DNA of 64,000 bases from Adiantum capillus-veneris (Eukaryota > Streptophyta > Polypodiopsida > Polypodiales > Pteridaceae), in the NCBI GenBank assembly GCA_014529385.2, contig CM043960.1:35054896-35118895 (forward strand), given 5' to 3'. Positions 11,079 to 23,814 of this stretch are shown here, in pieces. The notes under the pieces are model-generated. The model was not told the DNA's origin, did no database searches, and saw nothing but the letters and a program-made list of their open reading frames with translations. Both the position numbers and the translations under genes were made by a program. Position 1 is the stretch's first letter; each line of letters begins with the position of its first letter.

Positions 11079-12558
11079 GTAACCTCACAAAAACAAAGTC
11101 TCCAAGAATTAAGACACTTCTACATGTTCAGTAAGGACTCTTTTAAGTATGACAATGTGCCTAGCAATAATGAAAATATATAAAGTATATTTATATGTGA
11201 TCTACTATGATGATACTGACATCTTCTCCTTAAATGTAAGAAGTTTAAGACTACTCATTAGTTTTTTGGTGTGTTGGGCCGCTACTAAAGTTTCTCATTT
11301 GCATCTAGTGAAACAACTTCGCTAGCTTGGAATAATTTGGAATTGTTAATTTCAACTGCATGGAGGTGTCTTGGGATGGGAATATGCTCTTCCACTATGG
11401 CTGTTGTCTATTGTCTCTCATTTTTCCACTTTTTAAATAATTTCCATGTTTGCTTTACTGGCTCGATGAAAGAGGTCGTATGACTTGAAGTCGTGGCTAG
11501 CTCCATGAGGAAGGTTCCATGACGTGATACTTTTGCCTTACCTTATTTAAGCTCACTTGGCTTGTAAAGACCTATTGTGCCATTTGAGTCGATTCTGTAC
11601 CACCTTGCACAGCAACTCGATGATTTAATATCTTCCATTTTGAACAAGCAAGGACTTAGCATTGTGAGAAGGGTCGTGAAATGTAGTAGGCATGCACTTC
11701 CCTTCATAAAAAATTTAGCATACTATCCTGTTTGCTTTTTGTCTTCGGCTGCACCCTTGGCAACCAAGACACCGCCTGGCATCCGCTACAAACTTGGTGC
11801 ACTCTGAAATTGCATATGTTGGGAAGCACTCCTCTTGGGCGGGAGCAATGACCTGAATAGATGCCACTAGAGTTTAATTGAAAGACTTAAACCTCTCAAG
11901 AAGCTTGAGAAGTAAGTGAGCATGCTCCTTCATTTGAATTTTCTAGAGTAGATTGTTGGTCAAATTAATTAAAGGGAAGAACTAAAATCGTAGTTCACTG
12001 AGCGCGGAAGTACTCCCTTATAATAAAACGCATAATTTTGGGTATGTTGTGGAAAAGCACCCAAGCACCAGGGGCCCCTAATTCCTAGTGACCTGGTGTC
12101 CACAAGGCTGGCTGCCATAGTCCTTATCAGAGCTTGATGTCCTCATTGAGCTATTTATTTCAAAGCATCCCCTGTTTATAACAAAAAGTCGAGGGAATGT
12201 CATGGTGCAATGTTTTAAAATTGAGGGACACAAGGTTCGGCTAATTTCAACATTTGTGCCTTATGCACCAAAGTGCAAGTTATCATCGATCACCTTTTCA
12301 ACTTGACATAAAAGAGCTATCCTTGGCGCCCATTATGAGGCTTTAAAATGACTTCTGGCAGGTCATATCATCGAAAGCCTAGAGCACTTTGTATGAGCTG
12401 ATTGAACTTGGGGTTCACGTTGTTTGAAAGCGCAATTTTCTGAAACTGACCAACACCAAGTCGAATAGATCTGCGGGATGTTATTTCTGATTGGCATGAC
12501 TGATCTTATGCAACTTGCTTCATTTGAAACTTGCTTATGCTTGCTTAATGTGGACCAG

Positions 12559-12800
12559 AAAGGTGATTGGTCCTTCTTAGGTTTCAGAAGGCGACACTAA
12601 GAAATATGATAGGAAAGGAGAAGCTTTACCCTAAGCTCAGTAGGAGGTACTGTTGTCCTTTCTAGATCACTAAGAAGATCAACATATCTTTCAGACTACA
12701 ACTGCCAGAGCATCGAAGGATTCACAATGGTTTCTATGTGAATCCTCTAAGACCACTTTTGGAGCAGGTGCCAGAGGACATGATAGCAGCTAGAGGTTTA
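12559..12800 (+). pseudogene. Chromovirus integrase C-terminal relic
   Basis: Frames read GDW, then LVLLRFQKATLRNMIGKEK, then LYPKLSRRY, and further on EHRRIHNGFYVNPLRPLLEQ and VPEDM. This parallels the integrase C-terminal segment of the intact chromovirus (WVLLRFEKARLKKMKGKER, LFPKLSMRYYGPF, IHNAFHVSLLRPYVGDVPEDM). A one-base frameshift after GDW and a TAG near 12,663 show decay. It is an isolated fragment; no chromodomain or LTR follows recognisably. Confidence 0.7.
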
Positions 12801-13331
12801 AGGACATCGAGGAGATTTGTTAACCAGTGCAGGTTTTGGCACATGAAGCAAAGCTCCCAAGTTGGCATGAGTGGTCAACATCCAGTTGGATTTATCTGGG
12901 TGATTCATCTAGATGAGGAAAAGTTAATAGAGCAAAAGTGCATTCCCCTCCTATGTCCACGAAAAATTGCAACAATTGGACTGTGAAGAGGGCCAAGGTG
13001 GCAAAGGACTCCCCAAATTCGCAAAGTATCCTACCTGTCTCAAAGCTCGTGCTCCACCAACCTCTACTGTGACGGCTCGTCACACTCTGCACGTCGGGCA
13101 CCTCACTATATACCTACAACTAAGTCTGCATGAACCACCTCAGGAGCTTCATCAAAAACTCATGCACCCACCCCATCCATGCTTCTCCACTTGGCACTAC
13201 ACCACAAATTCCCTTCACTCACCATATCCTTACTGATTCCATTGTTCTCTTTTTGGTCTTTCCTCTCGCCTCTCTATTCAGACGAGTGTGGGAAGAGAGA
13301 GTATAGAATTCACTTGTTTGAGAGCCCCCAG

Positions 13332-13350
13332 CCCCCCCCCCCCCCCCCCC
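13332..13350. repeat. Poly-C tract (19 C)
   Basis: Uninterrupted run of cytosines followed by CT-rich sequence. From 13,383 to 13,470 there is also an imperfect duplication of an actgcacctgg-a-gtagagagtgtc block. The remainder of 13,351-13,789 shows nothing coding. Confidence 0.8.
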
Positions 13351-13789
13351 TTCTGCCGCCGCCCCTTACTATATGGTAGCGACGTGTCTAATCTCTGGCT
13401 ACTGCACCTGGAAGTAGAGAGTGTCTTGGAGGGATAACTGCACCTGGCAGGAGAGAGTGTCATGGAGGAATAGAGGCACCCTCCCTAAGGGAGCTTCTTG
13501 ATGCGGCAAAGATTCCCGATCTTCGATTTTAACGATTGGGGCCACATGTTGCACCATTATTGAAGCTAATCCCAGCCCAAAGTTGAAACTATTTGATGTT
13601 ACTAACCTCCTACAAATGTTGAATGAGACTCTAGTACACTGTCTAGGGAACATTAAGATAAAAATAAATGAGGGTACCTTGAGTGGGTAGGTATGTAAGC
13701 CTAACCTACATCGTCATCACGTAATACATCAGCTCATAACATACGGGAAACATAAGGGCTAATGAGGTGCACAAAGGAGAAAGTGGACA

Positions 13790-15110
13790 TTGGTGATCAT
13801 CTCCTGAACTCTCTCATGGGTCTCTGTAGTATGGCCTCAATGTCCTCCATGGGCAGCTCTCGGGGTGTGTGTGTTGGGGGGGCGGGGGGGGGGGGGCATG
13901 CTCGATGTCACTGAATGATGCCTCATAGCCCCCGATGTAGACCTTGTCTACGGTGTGAAGATCCTTGCTTCTTTGGGTGTCGCAAGCAGCCAAGCTGGAT
14001 GGCTCGATCAAGAAGGATGCCCCAATGAGGCTGTGACCTGGTAACCTGTGGTGGGCCATCCCGTGTAGTCCCTGTGTAAAAAGGGGTGATCTGCCTCTGT
14101 GTGTAGGTCCTCTGCTCCTAAGGATAGTCTCAGACCTGCAGCAAGAAGAGACCTATGCACCTCTGATCATAGTAATCCATGATGCGGGATAAGGGACAAA
14201 AGCCCTCTCTGAATAAGCAATGAAAACGCATGCGGATCTCATAGTATGCTGGGCATTGGCAGATATAATGCTCCTCTATCTCTGGCTCTCTTTGGCAAAC
14301 CTGGCATAATAGGTCCTCTGGAAGTATACCTCTGTATTAGTTAGTCTCTATCTCCAACTGGTGAGATGAGGTGCGTAGCTGACCAATAACACATCTAATG
14401 CCATGAAATAGGTGGGTTTCCATATACTTGGGGAGTGAGATAAACCCATGATTTGTTTTGTGGAGAAGATGGTCTCAATAAAAAGCCACTTTCGTCCCCA
14501 ACTTATGTGATGGAGACAGCCAAGCCCTCCTAGTATTTCCAGCTGAGATCATGTTTGATGATCCTGCTAATCTCTGAATGTGTGACCCTCATTAGCCAGT
14601 TGTCGTGATGACTCAAGCGCTAGTGCATATCTGTCGTGTTATAGCTCCCCTGTGCTATGAATGAAAGACATTGATCTAGCAAGAGCCTCTACTACGATCG
14701 GTGGTACACTCATCTCAATTCTGATAATCTCATTTGTCACTGAGGCTTTCCCCCGGTTCAGCATGGAGATCATGGATACAAGTGTTCTCTCCATCCATCA
14801 TATATGTGCCCTGATCTACTATGATGATCCAGGCTAGGCCCCCATATCTGCACTCCATAAAGCAGGGTAGAAGTGACCAAAGTGTCAAGTAGCCACAACT
14901 TAGTGCATGGATTCTAAAATCGCACCTGTAAACATATCCTCTCTAGTCCTTCTAATGCTGCATATTCCCTCGTCAATCTCACCTCTGTAGCACCTCTCAT
15001 AGAGAAGGTAGGTCCACTATATACAACACCAAAATTTGTATAAGAGTTTACATACTCCACTATCTCTTGACCTGGGAGAGTCTCCCCATCATGGTTGTTG
15101 TAGGCCTCTC
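13790..15110 (-). mobile_element. LINE ORF2 3'-half relic (GA-associated LINE family, diverged)
   Basis: The minus strand at 15,066-14,930 reads VEYVNSYTNFGVVYSGPTFSM and TEVRLTREYAALEGLERIC. These match the post-RT region of the LINE family at 37-64 kb (VEYTDAYTYLGVVFSGPAFSL, ETRLTRAHAALGRLEKMC). Further left, sequence corresponds to the C-terminal CPLC-x8-H zinc-finger segment (about 14,260-14,330) and the LINE 3' part. It contains many stops. A G-rich run lies at 13,876-13,896. The fragment is antisense to the host gene and adjoins the truncated 5' end of the Ty3 element at 15,250. Confidence 0.7.
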
Positions 15111-15249
15111 TTGAAGAGGTGGTTGTAGCCCTATGGACAGTTTCACTAACTAATAGAAGGATCTTTTTCTCGGAAAAAAAAAAATACAACAAAGTCTAGG
15201 TCCTTCTCTCCAACAAGGGCTAGCTCCAACATCCAATCTGGTTTCCCCC

Positions 15250-18200
15250 TATGGCCATCAAAATTACCTGCCACCTTTTCTCAATACACCTACTGTCCAA
15301 GGTATGTCAAGTACGTTTCCGTCTCAAAATTTTTATACCCATGCTCCTTCAGCCCCTCAGAGCCTCTACACCTCAGCCTCCAACTCCATGCAGCAACAAG
15401 AGCAGAGACCACCTTGTCCCCCGTTTCGTCCGTCTAATAGGCCCATCTTATGCTACAGATGTGGAGAATATGGGCATTACCAAAGTAAGTGTCCTGTACC
15501 CTGAAGGGTCTCCTCCTTGCCGACATTGTCCGGACCACTATAGTAAGGATTGTCCCAAGCAAAGGGCATCCTCATCTTCAGGCCCAACTCAGAACCAACA
15601 AGAATTCACATTCCCGAAGATCAATGTGATTGCAGTGCACACCACCCCTCAACCACCTCACCTGCTACTCATACAGTTCGGCCACAAGTGGGGGAGCCCT
15701 CAAGCGTACTCACTCGGGCACAAAGAGCAGCTCTTGGTCTCAGCTTGCCAACAGGTTCATCTCGTCCATCTCCACTTCCACAACCTGACCAAACTGAAGA
15801 GCCCTTCATTGGTGCTAAGAGTAAGCCAGTCTGGACATTGATGGAACCTTCTTAGAAGCAGTGGTTGACTTGGAACAGGTCAGAGTTCCAGAGGAAGCCT
15901 AGGTTAAAGGAGCTAAGTCCACAGCGGAAGCAATCCTGAAGAATACCTTTCAACAAGTGTCCCTTTATGAGATGCTCCGGTTAGATGCAACCCTCAAAAG
16001 TGATACCCTCTCGGTCATTCAGTCTGTGTACCCGGGTGCAGGGCCTAGTGGCGGGCACCTCCTTGTATAGCCCTCAGAGTCTTACATGATTTCTTATCCA
16101 GCCGCTCCCCTCACCGACTACAAAAGTCCTCATCTCACTGTGTCTATTCTTGGGCATCAATTCTTGGGCGTCATAGTTGATGGTGGATCTGGGATCAATC
16201 TGATGCCAGAGTTTACTATGTTGGCTTAGGTCTGTAGCCTACCTGCCCCGCTCCGTTCAGTGTTACATTGGCTGACCAGAGGACAGTCTATCCGGTGGGC
16301 ATAGTAGACAAGGTGCCTCTGACGGTACAAGACTTTACATTTAGCTTGGATTTTGTGGTGGTCAGTCTTCCCCAGGTGGAGGGAGGATTTTGCCCACTCA
16401 AAAACACTCTATTATGTCTGTGTCTGAAGACTTACCCTTCGAGGAGCTTCCACCAGGATGGTTACAAGAGGAGTATGCGGAGTTTCCAATCGATCACACA
16501 CCAGCCCATGATGTCTCCAAGCTCCAAGAGGCAGCTCACTTTTCATCTTCCGAGGCATCCTCTCCAGTTACACCTCCTGACCCGGTCAACTTGGGCGACC
16601 CTGACAACCCTCAGCACGTCCTCTTGGCAGCTTGGTTATGGGAGCATCCCGTGTTACTCGATCAGGTAGTTTCTTTTATACACTCTTTTAAAGATGTTTT
16701 TGCTTGGTCCTAGAAGGATTTGGAAGGGATCCCACCAGAATTGGGTGTCCATACTATCCCTCTGGTTGAAGGGGCTAAGCCTGTCAGAGGCCGAGCTTAC
16801 AAGCTCAACCCAAAGTATGTAGAGGCTGTCAAGTCAGAGCTCGAAAAAATGCAAGAGGTAGGGATCATTGTACCTGTGGAGCATTGTACCTGTGGAGCAC
16901 TCTGAGTGGTTATCACCCATGGTGATAGCACCTAAGAAGCAGTCCAATAAAATCCGTGTGTGCGTAGATTACCGCGCTCTGAACAAGGTAACTATCCCAG
17001 ATGGTCTTCCCACACCTTTCACTCAGCGAGTGCTAGAAGATGTAGCAGGGCATGTATTGTACAGTTTCATGGATGGGTTCAGTGGATACAATCAGTTGGA
17101 CATCCACCCAGGTGATCAGATTAAAACGGCTTTCATGACTCCCTGGGGTATTTTTATCTACACTAGAATGTCGTTTGGGTTGAAAAATGCTCCACCTTTC
17201 TTCAATCGAGCAGTATATCTCATATTTTGTCCTTTACTTACGGATCATCTTCGCATCTTCATGGATGATTTTTCGACCTTCTCAGGTGCTCAATGTTCAA
17301 CCCCAGTGGAAAATCTAGAGGAGCACCTCGCTCAGCTCTGTGTTGTCTTCCTCAGGTGCAAAGAGGCATACCTAAAGCTCAATCCTAACAAATGTCATTT
17401 TTTGGTCACTGAGGGCACACTTCTAGGCCATGTGGTGTATGCCAAAGGTTTAGCGCCTGACCCAGAGAAGATCGTGGCCATCTTGAAGTTACCACCTCCC
17501 ATCAACCCGGAAGGTGTTTAGAGCTTTGTAGGCCACACAGGTTATCATCGCAGGTTTATACGCATGTATGCACAGGTGGCTCAACCACTGACCCGACTCA
17601 CCAGTGTTACTGTTCCCTTTCAATGGTCCAATGCAAAGGCTGAAGCATTTGCGTACCTCAAAAAACGCCTCACTGAAGCGCCTATTCTAGTGGCTCCCGA
17701 TTAGTCTCTTCCTTTTCACGTGCATATTGATGCCAGTCAACTGGCTGTGGGTGCTGTGCTGACTCAACCTAGTAAGGAGTACAACTTGGATCACCCTGTT
17801 CATTATGCAAGTCGCCTGCTCACCAAGGCAGAGCGCAACTATAGCACCACAGAAAGGGAAGGTTGGGCCATTGTGTATGCTTTATAAAAATTTCACCGTT
17901 ATTTATTAGGAGTCCATTTCATAGTTATTACTGATCACCATGCCCTGCGCTATCTGCTTACTAAGCCGCAAGTTGCAGGTCGAGTATGGCGATGGCTACT
18001 CTTATTTCAAGAGTTTGCTTTCGAAGTGGTACTCAAGCCAGGCAAACATCATGTCCTTGCTGACCACCTCTCTCGCATTCACACAGTTGAAGAAGCAACA
18101 GGGGTTGCAGATGACTTTCTAGATAGCAGTCTTTTTAAGGTGGATACCACTCCGAAATGGTATGGCAATGTATTGCATTTGCTATCCACTGGCCTGTAAC

Positions 18201-19401
18201 CTGATAATGCGTCTCCATTACAAAAGAGAAGATTTATTTTAAAGTCGAGGCCATTCACTCTAATTGGGAGCCAACTCTACAAATCCGGGCCAGATGGTGT
18301 TCTGAGACGGTGTGTCTCCCCTCATGAAGTTGAGAATATTCTGGAGGATGCTCACAGTGGTCCCATTGGTGGCCACTACCCTGGTCACATTACAGCCCAG
18401 AAGATTCTACAGAGTGGTCTATGGTGGCCCTACGTTTTTCGAGATGGAATTTCCTATGTAAAAGTATGTGATGTGTGTCAACGCTGTGGACCTAAACCAA
18501 GCAAGCAGTCCAACCGTCCTCTACAGGTCTCTATGGCATGGCTGCCATTTGAGAGATGGGGCATAGATTTTGTGGGGTCCAATTGCTCCCCCGGCCCAAC
18601 CAGGTAACGGGAAGTATCTGCTGGTGGCTACAGATTATGCAACCAAGTGGGCTGAGGTGCTGGCAACAACTGATTGTAATGGCAATACTGTAGTCAAGTT
18701 TCTATATGAAAATATTTTGTGCAGGTTTGGCTGTCCCCTGGAGATCACCAGTGATAGGGACAGTCACTTTGTTAATGAACCGATTTCAACCTTGCTCGCC
18801 AGCTACAAGATTTTTCACCGTAAGTCTTGTTCCTATTACGCTAGAGCAAATGGACAGGCAGAGAGTAGGTTCTGATAGCCCTTCTGCGGAAAGCATGTCA
18901 TCTACATCCGACGTCTTGGGCTCAAGCTATCCACAGCACTCTTTGGGCTTACCGCACTTCTTTCAAAGCCACAACCAACCACACCCCATTTCAGTTAGCC
19001 TTCAGGTTGGAAGCAATAGCACCCTTTGAATTCAACTCAGGATCTCCAAAGGTAGGCAGTCTCCGTGCCAATGTTGGTTTGGGGTCTACCTCTGTATCTC
19101 GTCTCGCCCTATTGGAAGAAAGCCGCGTTTGGCTTCTCAGGCTCTTGAGGTAGAGCAGCTTCGTCGCAAGGCGTGGCATGATCGCCACCTCAGAAAGCCA
19201 AAAATTATGCAAGGATCATTGGTGCTTCTGTATCAAGCTAGATATCAAAAAAAAGCAAAGAAGTTGGTTCCAACTTGGCAAGGTCCATTCATGGTACTGG
19301 AAATTTTGCCACAAGGAGCGATCGAGCTTGTAACTTTGGACGGTGTTCCCTTGGCGCCGGTAAATGGCTGCAGAATCAAGTGCTATTATCCCTCTGAGTA
19401 A
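15250..19401 (+). pseudogene. Ty3/gypsy gag-pol pseudogene (Tat/Athila-like)
   Basis: Order on the plus strand: gag zinc knuckle CYRCGEYGHYQSKC (15,451-15,492), a second degenerate knuckle CRHCPDHYSKDC, and protease IVDGGSGINLM (about 16,170-16,205). Next come reverse transcriptase with VCVDYRALNKVTIP and the FMDD box (17,258-17,269), and RNase H around HVHIDASQLAVGAVL (about 17,715-17,765). Integrase follows with a CDVCQRC zinc motif, GIDFVG, TSDRDSHF and NGQAES for the DDE triad, and a C-terminus ending PVNGCRIKCYYPSE at 19,401. That tail lacks a chromodomain and resembles Tat/Athila elements. Lesions include a 16-bp tandem duplication (16,866-16,897), an extra G near 18,573, a frameshift near 18,880, and stops at about 17,519, 17,702 and 17,884. 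The gag N-terminus is missing. Confidence 0.85.
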
Positions 19402-19900
19402 ACAGTCTACAGCCGTTTCGTTAGTAATTGTTATGCCTCTTGAGTATAGGTTCCTAATCTTCCATCTTTTTTCTTTCCATTACCTTTCTGCCAGAGCCGG
19501 CGTTATGTTAATGCCTCTGCACCTCTCAGTCTCTGCTATGTATGTAGGAGTCTCCACATTCCCTCCTGAAAAAATACTTTCTCTCCACTATAGAATTGGG
19601 GTACTTGTTTGGTCTTGAACTTCTCTAAATCCAATTATTCTATAAGGCTTTCTATCATCTGTATTGTTCGAAGCTTTTATTGGGGTGTTTCTAGTTGAAC
19701 TCCTCAGCTAGATATGTATTGTCTCCTGTGCTAATTTCCTATGAGGTAAAACTCTCTTCATCTCTCTCTTCTTCTGAGTGTAACGCGCGTGGGGCATTGG
19801 GAGATGTTTATAAGTTCTCACTCTTCTTTCTGTAGGAATAACTGTTTCTCTAGTCTCCTAATTTGCCTTGCAGTTCTTACATACACCTCTACTACCCCTA
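19402..19900 (+). other. 3' untranslated part of the Tat/Athila-like element
   Basis: Half a kilobase of CT-rich sequence after the integrase stop with no recognisable gene. It grades into the C-rich repeat block. Confidence 0.4.
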
Positions 19901-20640
19901 AGACCCCCCGGACATCCTCCTAGGCCTTACTGCTTTGCACCTATTTACTACCCCTGGCCCTTCTGCATAGTACCCTCGCCTTATCTCCCCTCGTCCCCTC
20001 TACTCTCACCCCTACCCTCTAATTTCCCTCGCCCCTCACCAATCCCTCCCTCACCCCTACCCTCAATCCCTCGCCCTATCTAATTCCCCCTCGCCCCTAT
20101 CTAATTTGCCCTCGCCCTTACTACTCACAGCATCTCCCCCCTGGCCCCTATCTAATTCCCCTCGCCCCTACTACTCACAACATCTTCCCCCTCTCGCCCC
20201 TAACTAATTCCTCTCGCCCCTATCCAACCAATCTCCCCCTCTCGCCCCTAACTAATCCCCCTCCCCCCTACTCAAATAATCTCCCCCTCGCGCCCCTAAC
20301 TAATCCCCCTCGCCCCTACCGACCCAATTTTCCCCTCTCACCCTTACCTAGCCCCCTCGCCCCTATCTAAATCCCCCTCGCCCCTCACCACCCCTCCCTC
20401 GCCCTACCTCCCCTCCCCCCGTCCCCTCTACTCTCGCCCCTACCCTAAGCCCCCTCGCCCTACCCTCAATCCCCTCACCCCTCATCACCCCTCCCCTCGT
20501 CGCCTCTCTAATACCTCTCGCCCCTATCCTAAGCCCCCTCATCCCTACCCTAATCCCCCTTGCCACTACCCTCATCCCCTCTCTGCTATCGCCCCTACCC
20601 TAACCCCACCCCCTCGTCCCTCCCTACAGTCTATCGCCCA
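19900..20640 (+). repeat. Pyrimidine-only minisatellite-like block
   Basis: About 740 bp are almost purely C, T and A, built from variants of ccccctcgcccctaactaat with unit lengths of roughly 18-25 bp. It is strongly strand-asymmetric; the other strand is a G-rich GGGGCGAGGG series. It lies between integrase and the extra ORF of a Tat/Athila-like element. Hypervariable tandem repeats in the 3' regions of Tat-lineage elements are an established phenomenon. Open frames across it are artefacts of composition. Confidence 0.75.
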
Positions 20641-20818
20641 CCCTCTTCCTTCCTACAATAAACGAGTTGCAGCGTATCCCATCAAGTTGCAGCGCTACAC
20701 GTTCAGCTTCTATCCTCATCTTTTCAGGCAGGACCTATTTCAGGAATCTCCGACTCGCTTTTCAGGTTTGCAATTCTAAGGATACAACACACAGTGAATT
20801 CAAGAACAATTCACATGG

Positions 20819-22957
20819 TTGGTACAAGCAAGCAAGCTAGGAAGAAAGCCTTATCTTGACAGAGACCCACTGAAACATCTTGAAGTTTTGCACAGGAAGA
20901 AGACGTGGAAACCTCCAGCCATGACCTCACCGATCTATCCTCCACTGATCATAGTGATGAGAGTTACAAAGCGTCTGACTCCGGCTCTGCCTCTGACTCT
21001 GACTCAAAGTCTTCTAGCCAACAGGAAGATGATGCACAAGAAGATGATGTGAACGACAAAAAGAAGAAGGCCAACACTCAGGTGCTCAGCCATCAAATCC
21101 CTCGGCCTCCTTCCTCCAAAACTCAAACCAAATTCACTTTGAACTTCCATCTGTAGCAGCCTTATCCGTCTTCTTAAGAAGTTTTTTATCAAAAGACTGT
21201 CAGCATTAGCAGAGGCCGATCTACCTATTGATATTCCCATGGATATGGTGCATGAGGCTCTCAAGCTTTTTCCCAAAGTAAGAGGACACCCACTGACAGC
21301 TACACGCATTGGTCACGCTTTGGGAATGACAAACTTTCTTGCAGTAAAACCGGCTACAAGAACCTACTTACAACTTTCGAAAGATGTGACCATTGAAGCA
21401 TGCAAAGAGCTACTTAGTACTAGTCATGCTGACTATGCAAGAAATAAAAAGCTTTGGGCCATTTTCAAGCACTACTTTTTTGTCAGAGCTGCTTAAGTAA
21501 GCAAGGGCAGATGTGACGTGCCTACTATGTTCTCTCACTACGATGGCCTATACTGCCTCATCAACACCATCCCGTGTGGCTTTCATCAAATTCTATTTAC
21601 CTCCTTACAATCGCCGGCAAAAAGATTCAGAGCTGAGCTCAGGTACAATCTGTGCAATCTAGCTTTCAGTGCTTTACAGCTCCCATGTTGGCCTGGGTCA
21701 TTAACATACATGTTAGCCCCAGGGATGTGGATACGGATATGAGGAGTAAAAGCTCTAAGGCAAAAGGAAAAGCTATTGAACAAAGAATGAATCTACGTGG
21801 GAAACCGAAGAAAAAGAGGGCGAAAGTGGTGAAGGACACAGTAGAATCTTTAGTATCACTGCCATTTTCGGAAAGCCAGCAGCCTCGAATGAAGCAACCT
21901 GTTTGACGTTCCTCGCATACTCCCACTACTTGTTCGATGGTAAGTTGAGGCGCTGCAGATCACACTATGCATGTCATAGCTGTGGCTTCTACAGTGTGTG
22001 TTCCTCCCTCTACTGCTGCTATTTTTACTCCTACCACAGTGGCTAGCTCCCAAGCCCTAGTTGGAGTTGCTTCTTCTCCTATGCTTAGTCTTGCTGCAGC
22101 CACTACAACCGTCTCTACTTCACCAGAGAGGCATGCTCCCAGTCCACCACGAGCAGTGCCACTTGCCACTCTAGTGCCACCATCAGTACTACTTGCCAGC
22201 TCTCTCCCGCCTGACACTGTTACTGGATCTTCCACAATTTTCGGACTCTACATCATTGTTTCGCCTATTTGAGGATATATTGCAAGGGTCCAAGCAAGCC
22301 ATTGCTACCATTGAGCTTGGAGCAGGGCGGTTGGCAGCTACACACCACCGTCATGCAGCTACTTACGCAGCTATGGAGGGATCTCTGCAAGTCGCTGAGA
22401 GCCCCATTGCCGATCGGGATGCTACTATTTTTGCACTACAATAGGCCTTGAAGTTAAAGTCTCAAATGATTAATGACCTTCAAGCTCAGGTACAAGGATT
22501 TAGAGGACTGCTCTTACATGAAAATAGGGCAACCCAGCCTACGATGATGGGTATGGGGGATGGATGGACTGGAGCAGGTACACCAGTGCAGAATGCAGCA
22601 ATAGGTCCTTCTCAGCAATTTATGGGACTCTACCCACAGACTCCAGTTCAGTACTACACTCAACAGTATCCTCAGGGGTTTCAATCGGCACCATTGTCTC
22701 AGACGCAGACGCAGAATGTTCCTTGCTGCGACGATATTGCTGGAGCACACAGCCATGGATGTGTTACTCGACGTCCTCAGTACACTACAGGACAGGTGCT
22801 ACCCTCTGCCCAACAGCAGGTGGCTGGCCCCTTCCCAGGCGGCCCAATTACGGACAGGAGAGCCCACATACAACAGGGTACCACCATTGATTTGATGGCT
22901 CCACCTTCAGAGATTGATGCTTCGGGTGGTGTGGCGACTAATCTTTCTCTTGGGTGA
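20819..22957 (+). pseudogene. Extra 3' ORF of the Tat/Athila-like element (decayed)
   Basis: Several protein-like segments lie between the repeat block and the LTR at 23,075. There is a Ser/Asp-rich acidic segment (20,905-21,150), then a segment with HEALKLFPKVRGHPLTATRI and an aromatic-basic end (21,239-21,496), then Pro/Thr-rich sequence. The last segment (22,193-22,957) is helical (FEDILQGSKQAIATIELGAG...), is interrupted by one in-frame TAG at 22,442-22,444, and continues into a Gln/Pro-rich tail ending at 22,957. I recognise no enzymatic domain. Its position after integrase fits the additional ORFs of Athila and Tat elements. Confidence 0.5.
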
Positions 22958-23074
22958 CTGCAAGGCAGTTTTTTCACCATGACAGTGCAGTGCAATAGTG
23001 GTTTCTTTTGCGTCGATTAGCAATTTCAGTTGTTTCTCTCACCGAGACGGTGAGCGGTCTTGTGGTGGGCAACC

Positions 23075-23650
23075 TGTAGCAGGCTACAGTGTCACTTTCA
23101 CAAGACACACAATTAGTATAGTTGGTATGGTCTGGTTCACACTGGATGGACTCTCTGGCCAGGGCAGTGATACGTGGCAGGGATACGGACGGTGGGCTAG
23201 TGGACATCGTGGCCAGGTCACCACCAGTTTGGATAGACTTAGATGGCTGACATTTATGAGCCGTTGGTGGCTCTTTATGATTGTACATGTGAGTAGTAGT
23301 TGTTGGGTCGGGATTATCATCTTCTTGATATATGGTCCAACATCGTCGGCTAGAGTAGCGAGTCTATACACACAGCACGTCTGCACTATCCTTGCACATC
23401 TGAGCCTCGACACCCCATTGTACGTGTGAGTTCTGGGCTGGAGCTGAGTGTGTTGCCACGCCAAAGTCTGTATCGGTTCTTTGAGATAGTCGAGTTCATA
23501 TGTTCTGGTCTATTGCTGTTGCTGTGTCTCTGTGTTGATCAGATATTATCTATTGTTTCCTTTGTTTTCATGCTGTTTTGAGTGAGATGTCATGCACATT
23601 GCACTGAGGAGCACCCACTGTAGAGAGCACGACACACTATTCGCGCTACA
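23075..23650 (+). mobile_element. LTR of the 0.58-kb family (copy B)
   Basis: The LTR begins TGTAGCAGGCTACAGTG and ends GCGCTACA. It matches copies at 1,148-1,720 and 30,544-31,129. The five bases on each side differ (CAACC and AAGTG), so it is not a solo LTR. It follows the extra ORF directly and is followed by a primer-binding-site-like sequence. It can therefore be the 3' LTR of the 15,250-22,957 element, the 5' LTR of a truncated element to its right, or a shared LTR between two tandem elements. Confidence 0.75.
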
Positions 23651-23665
23651 AAGTGCTCTCATTTT

Positions 23666-23684
23666 TGGCACGCCCAGTGGGACC
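23666..23684 (+). promoter_or_regulatory. Primer-binding site, tRNA-Lys-like
   Basis: TGGCACGCCCAGTGGGACC lies 15 bases downstream of the LTR end, starts with the obligatory TGG and resembles diverged Ty3-type binding sites for tRNA-Lys. The tRNA assignment is tentative. Confidence 0.55.
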
Positions 23685-23767
23685 TCAAGTGAAGTCTCAC
23701 TCTCTGTTGAGGTACAAATCGAGGAGCTAGCTGGTTTTACCTAGCTTCGCCTACTTTGCCTTGCACT

Positions 23768-23810
23768 GTTGCTGTGTCTCTGTGTTGATCAGCTGTTATC
23801 TATTGTTTCC
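23768..23810 (+). repeat. Duplicated LTR fragment
   Basis: About 42 bases (ttgctgtgtctctgtgttga...) repeat 23,518-23,560 of the LTR with three differences. An LTR piece has been copied about 250 bp downstream, just before the palindromic tandem repeat. Confidence 0.7.
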
Positions 23811-23814
23811 GTAC

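Noticed and set aside
12738-12986. 82-residue frame as a host gene
   Set aside because: Its first part matches a chromovirus integrase C-terminus; the rest has no recognisable features.
19868-20083. Pro-rich frames in the C-rich block
   Set aside because: Composition artefact of a pyrimidine-only repeat; no conserved frame.
22998-23429. 143-residue frame, and an overlapping 126-residue antisense frame
   Set aside because: Inside LTR copy B; no homologous frame in the other copies.
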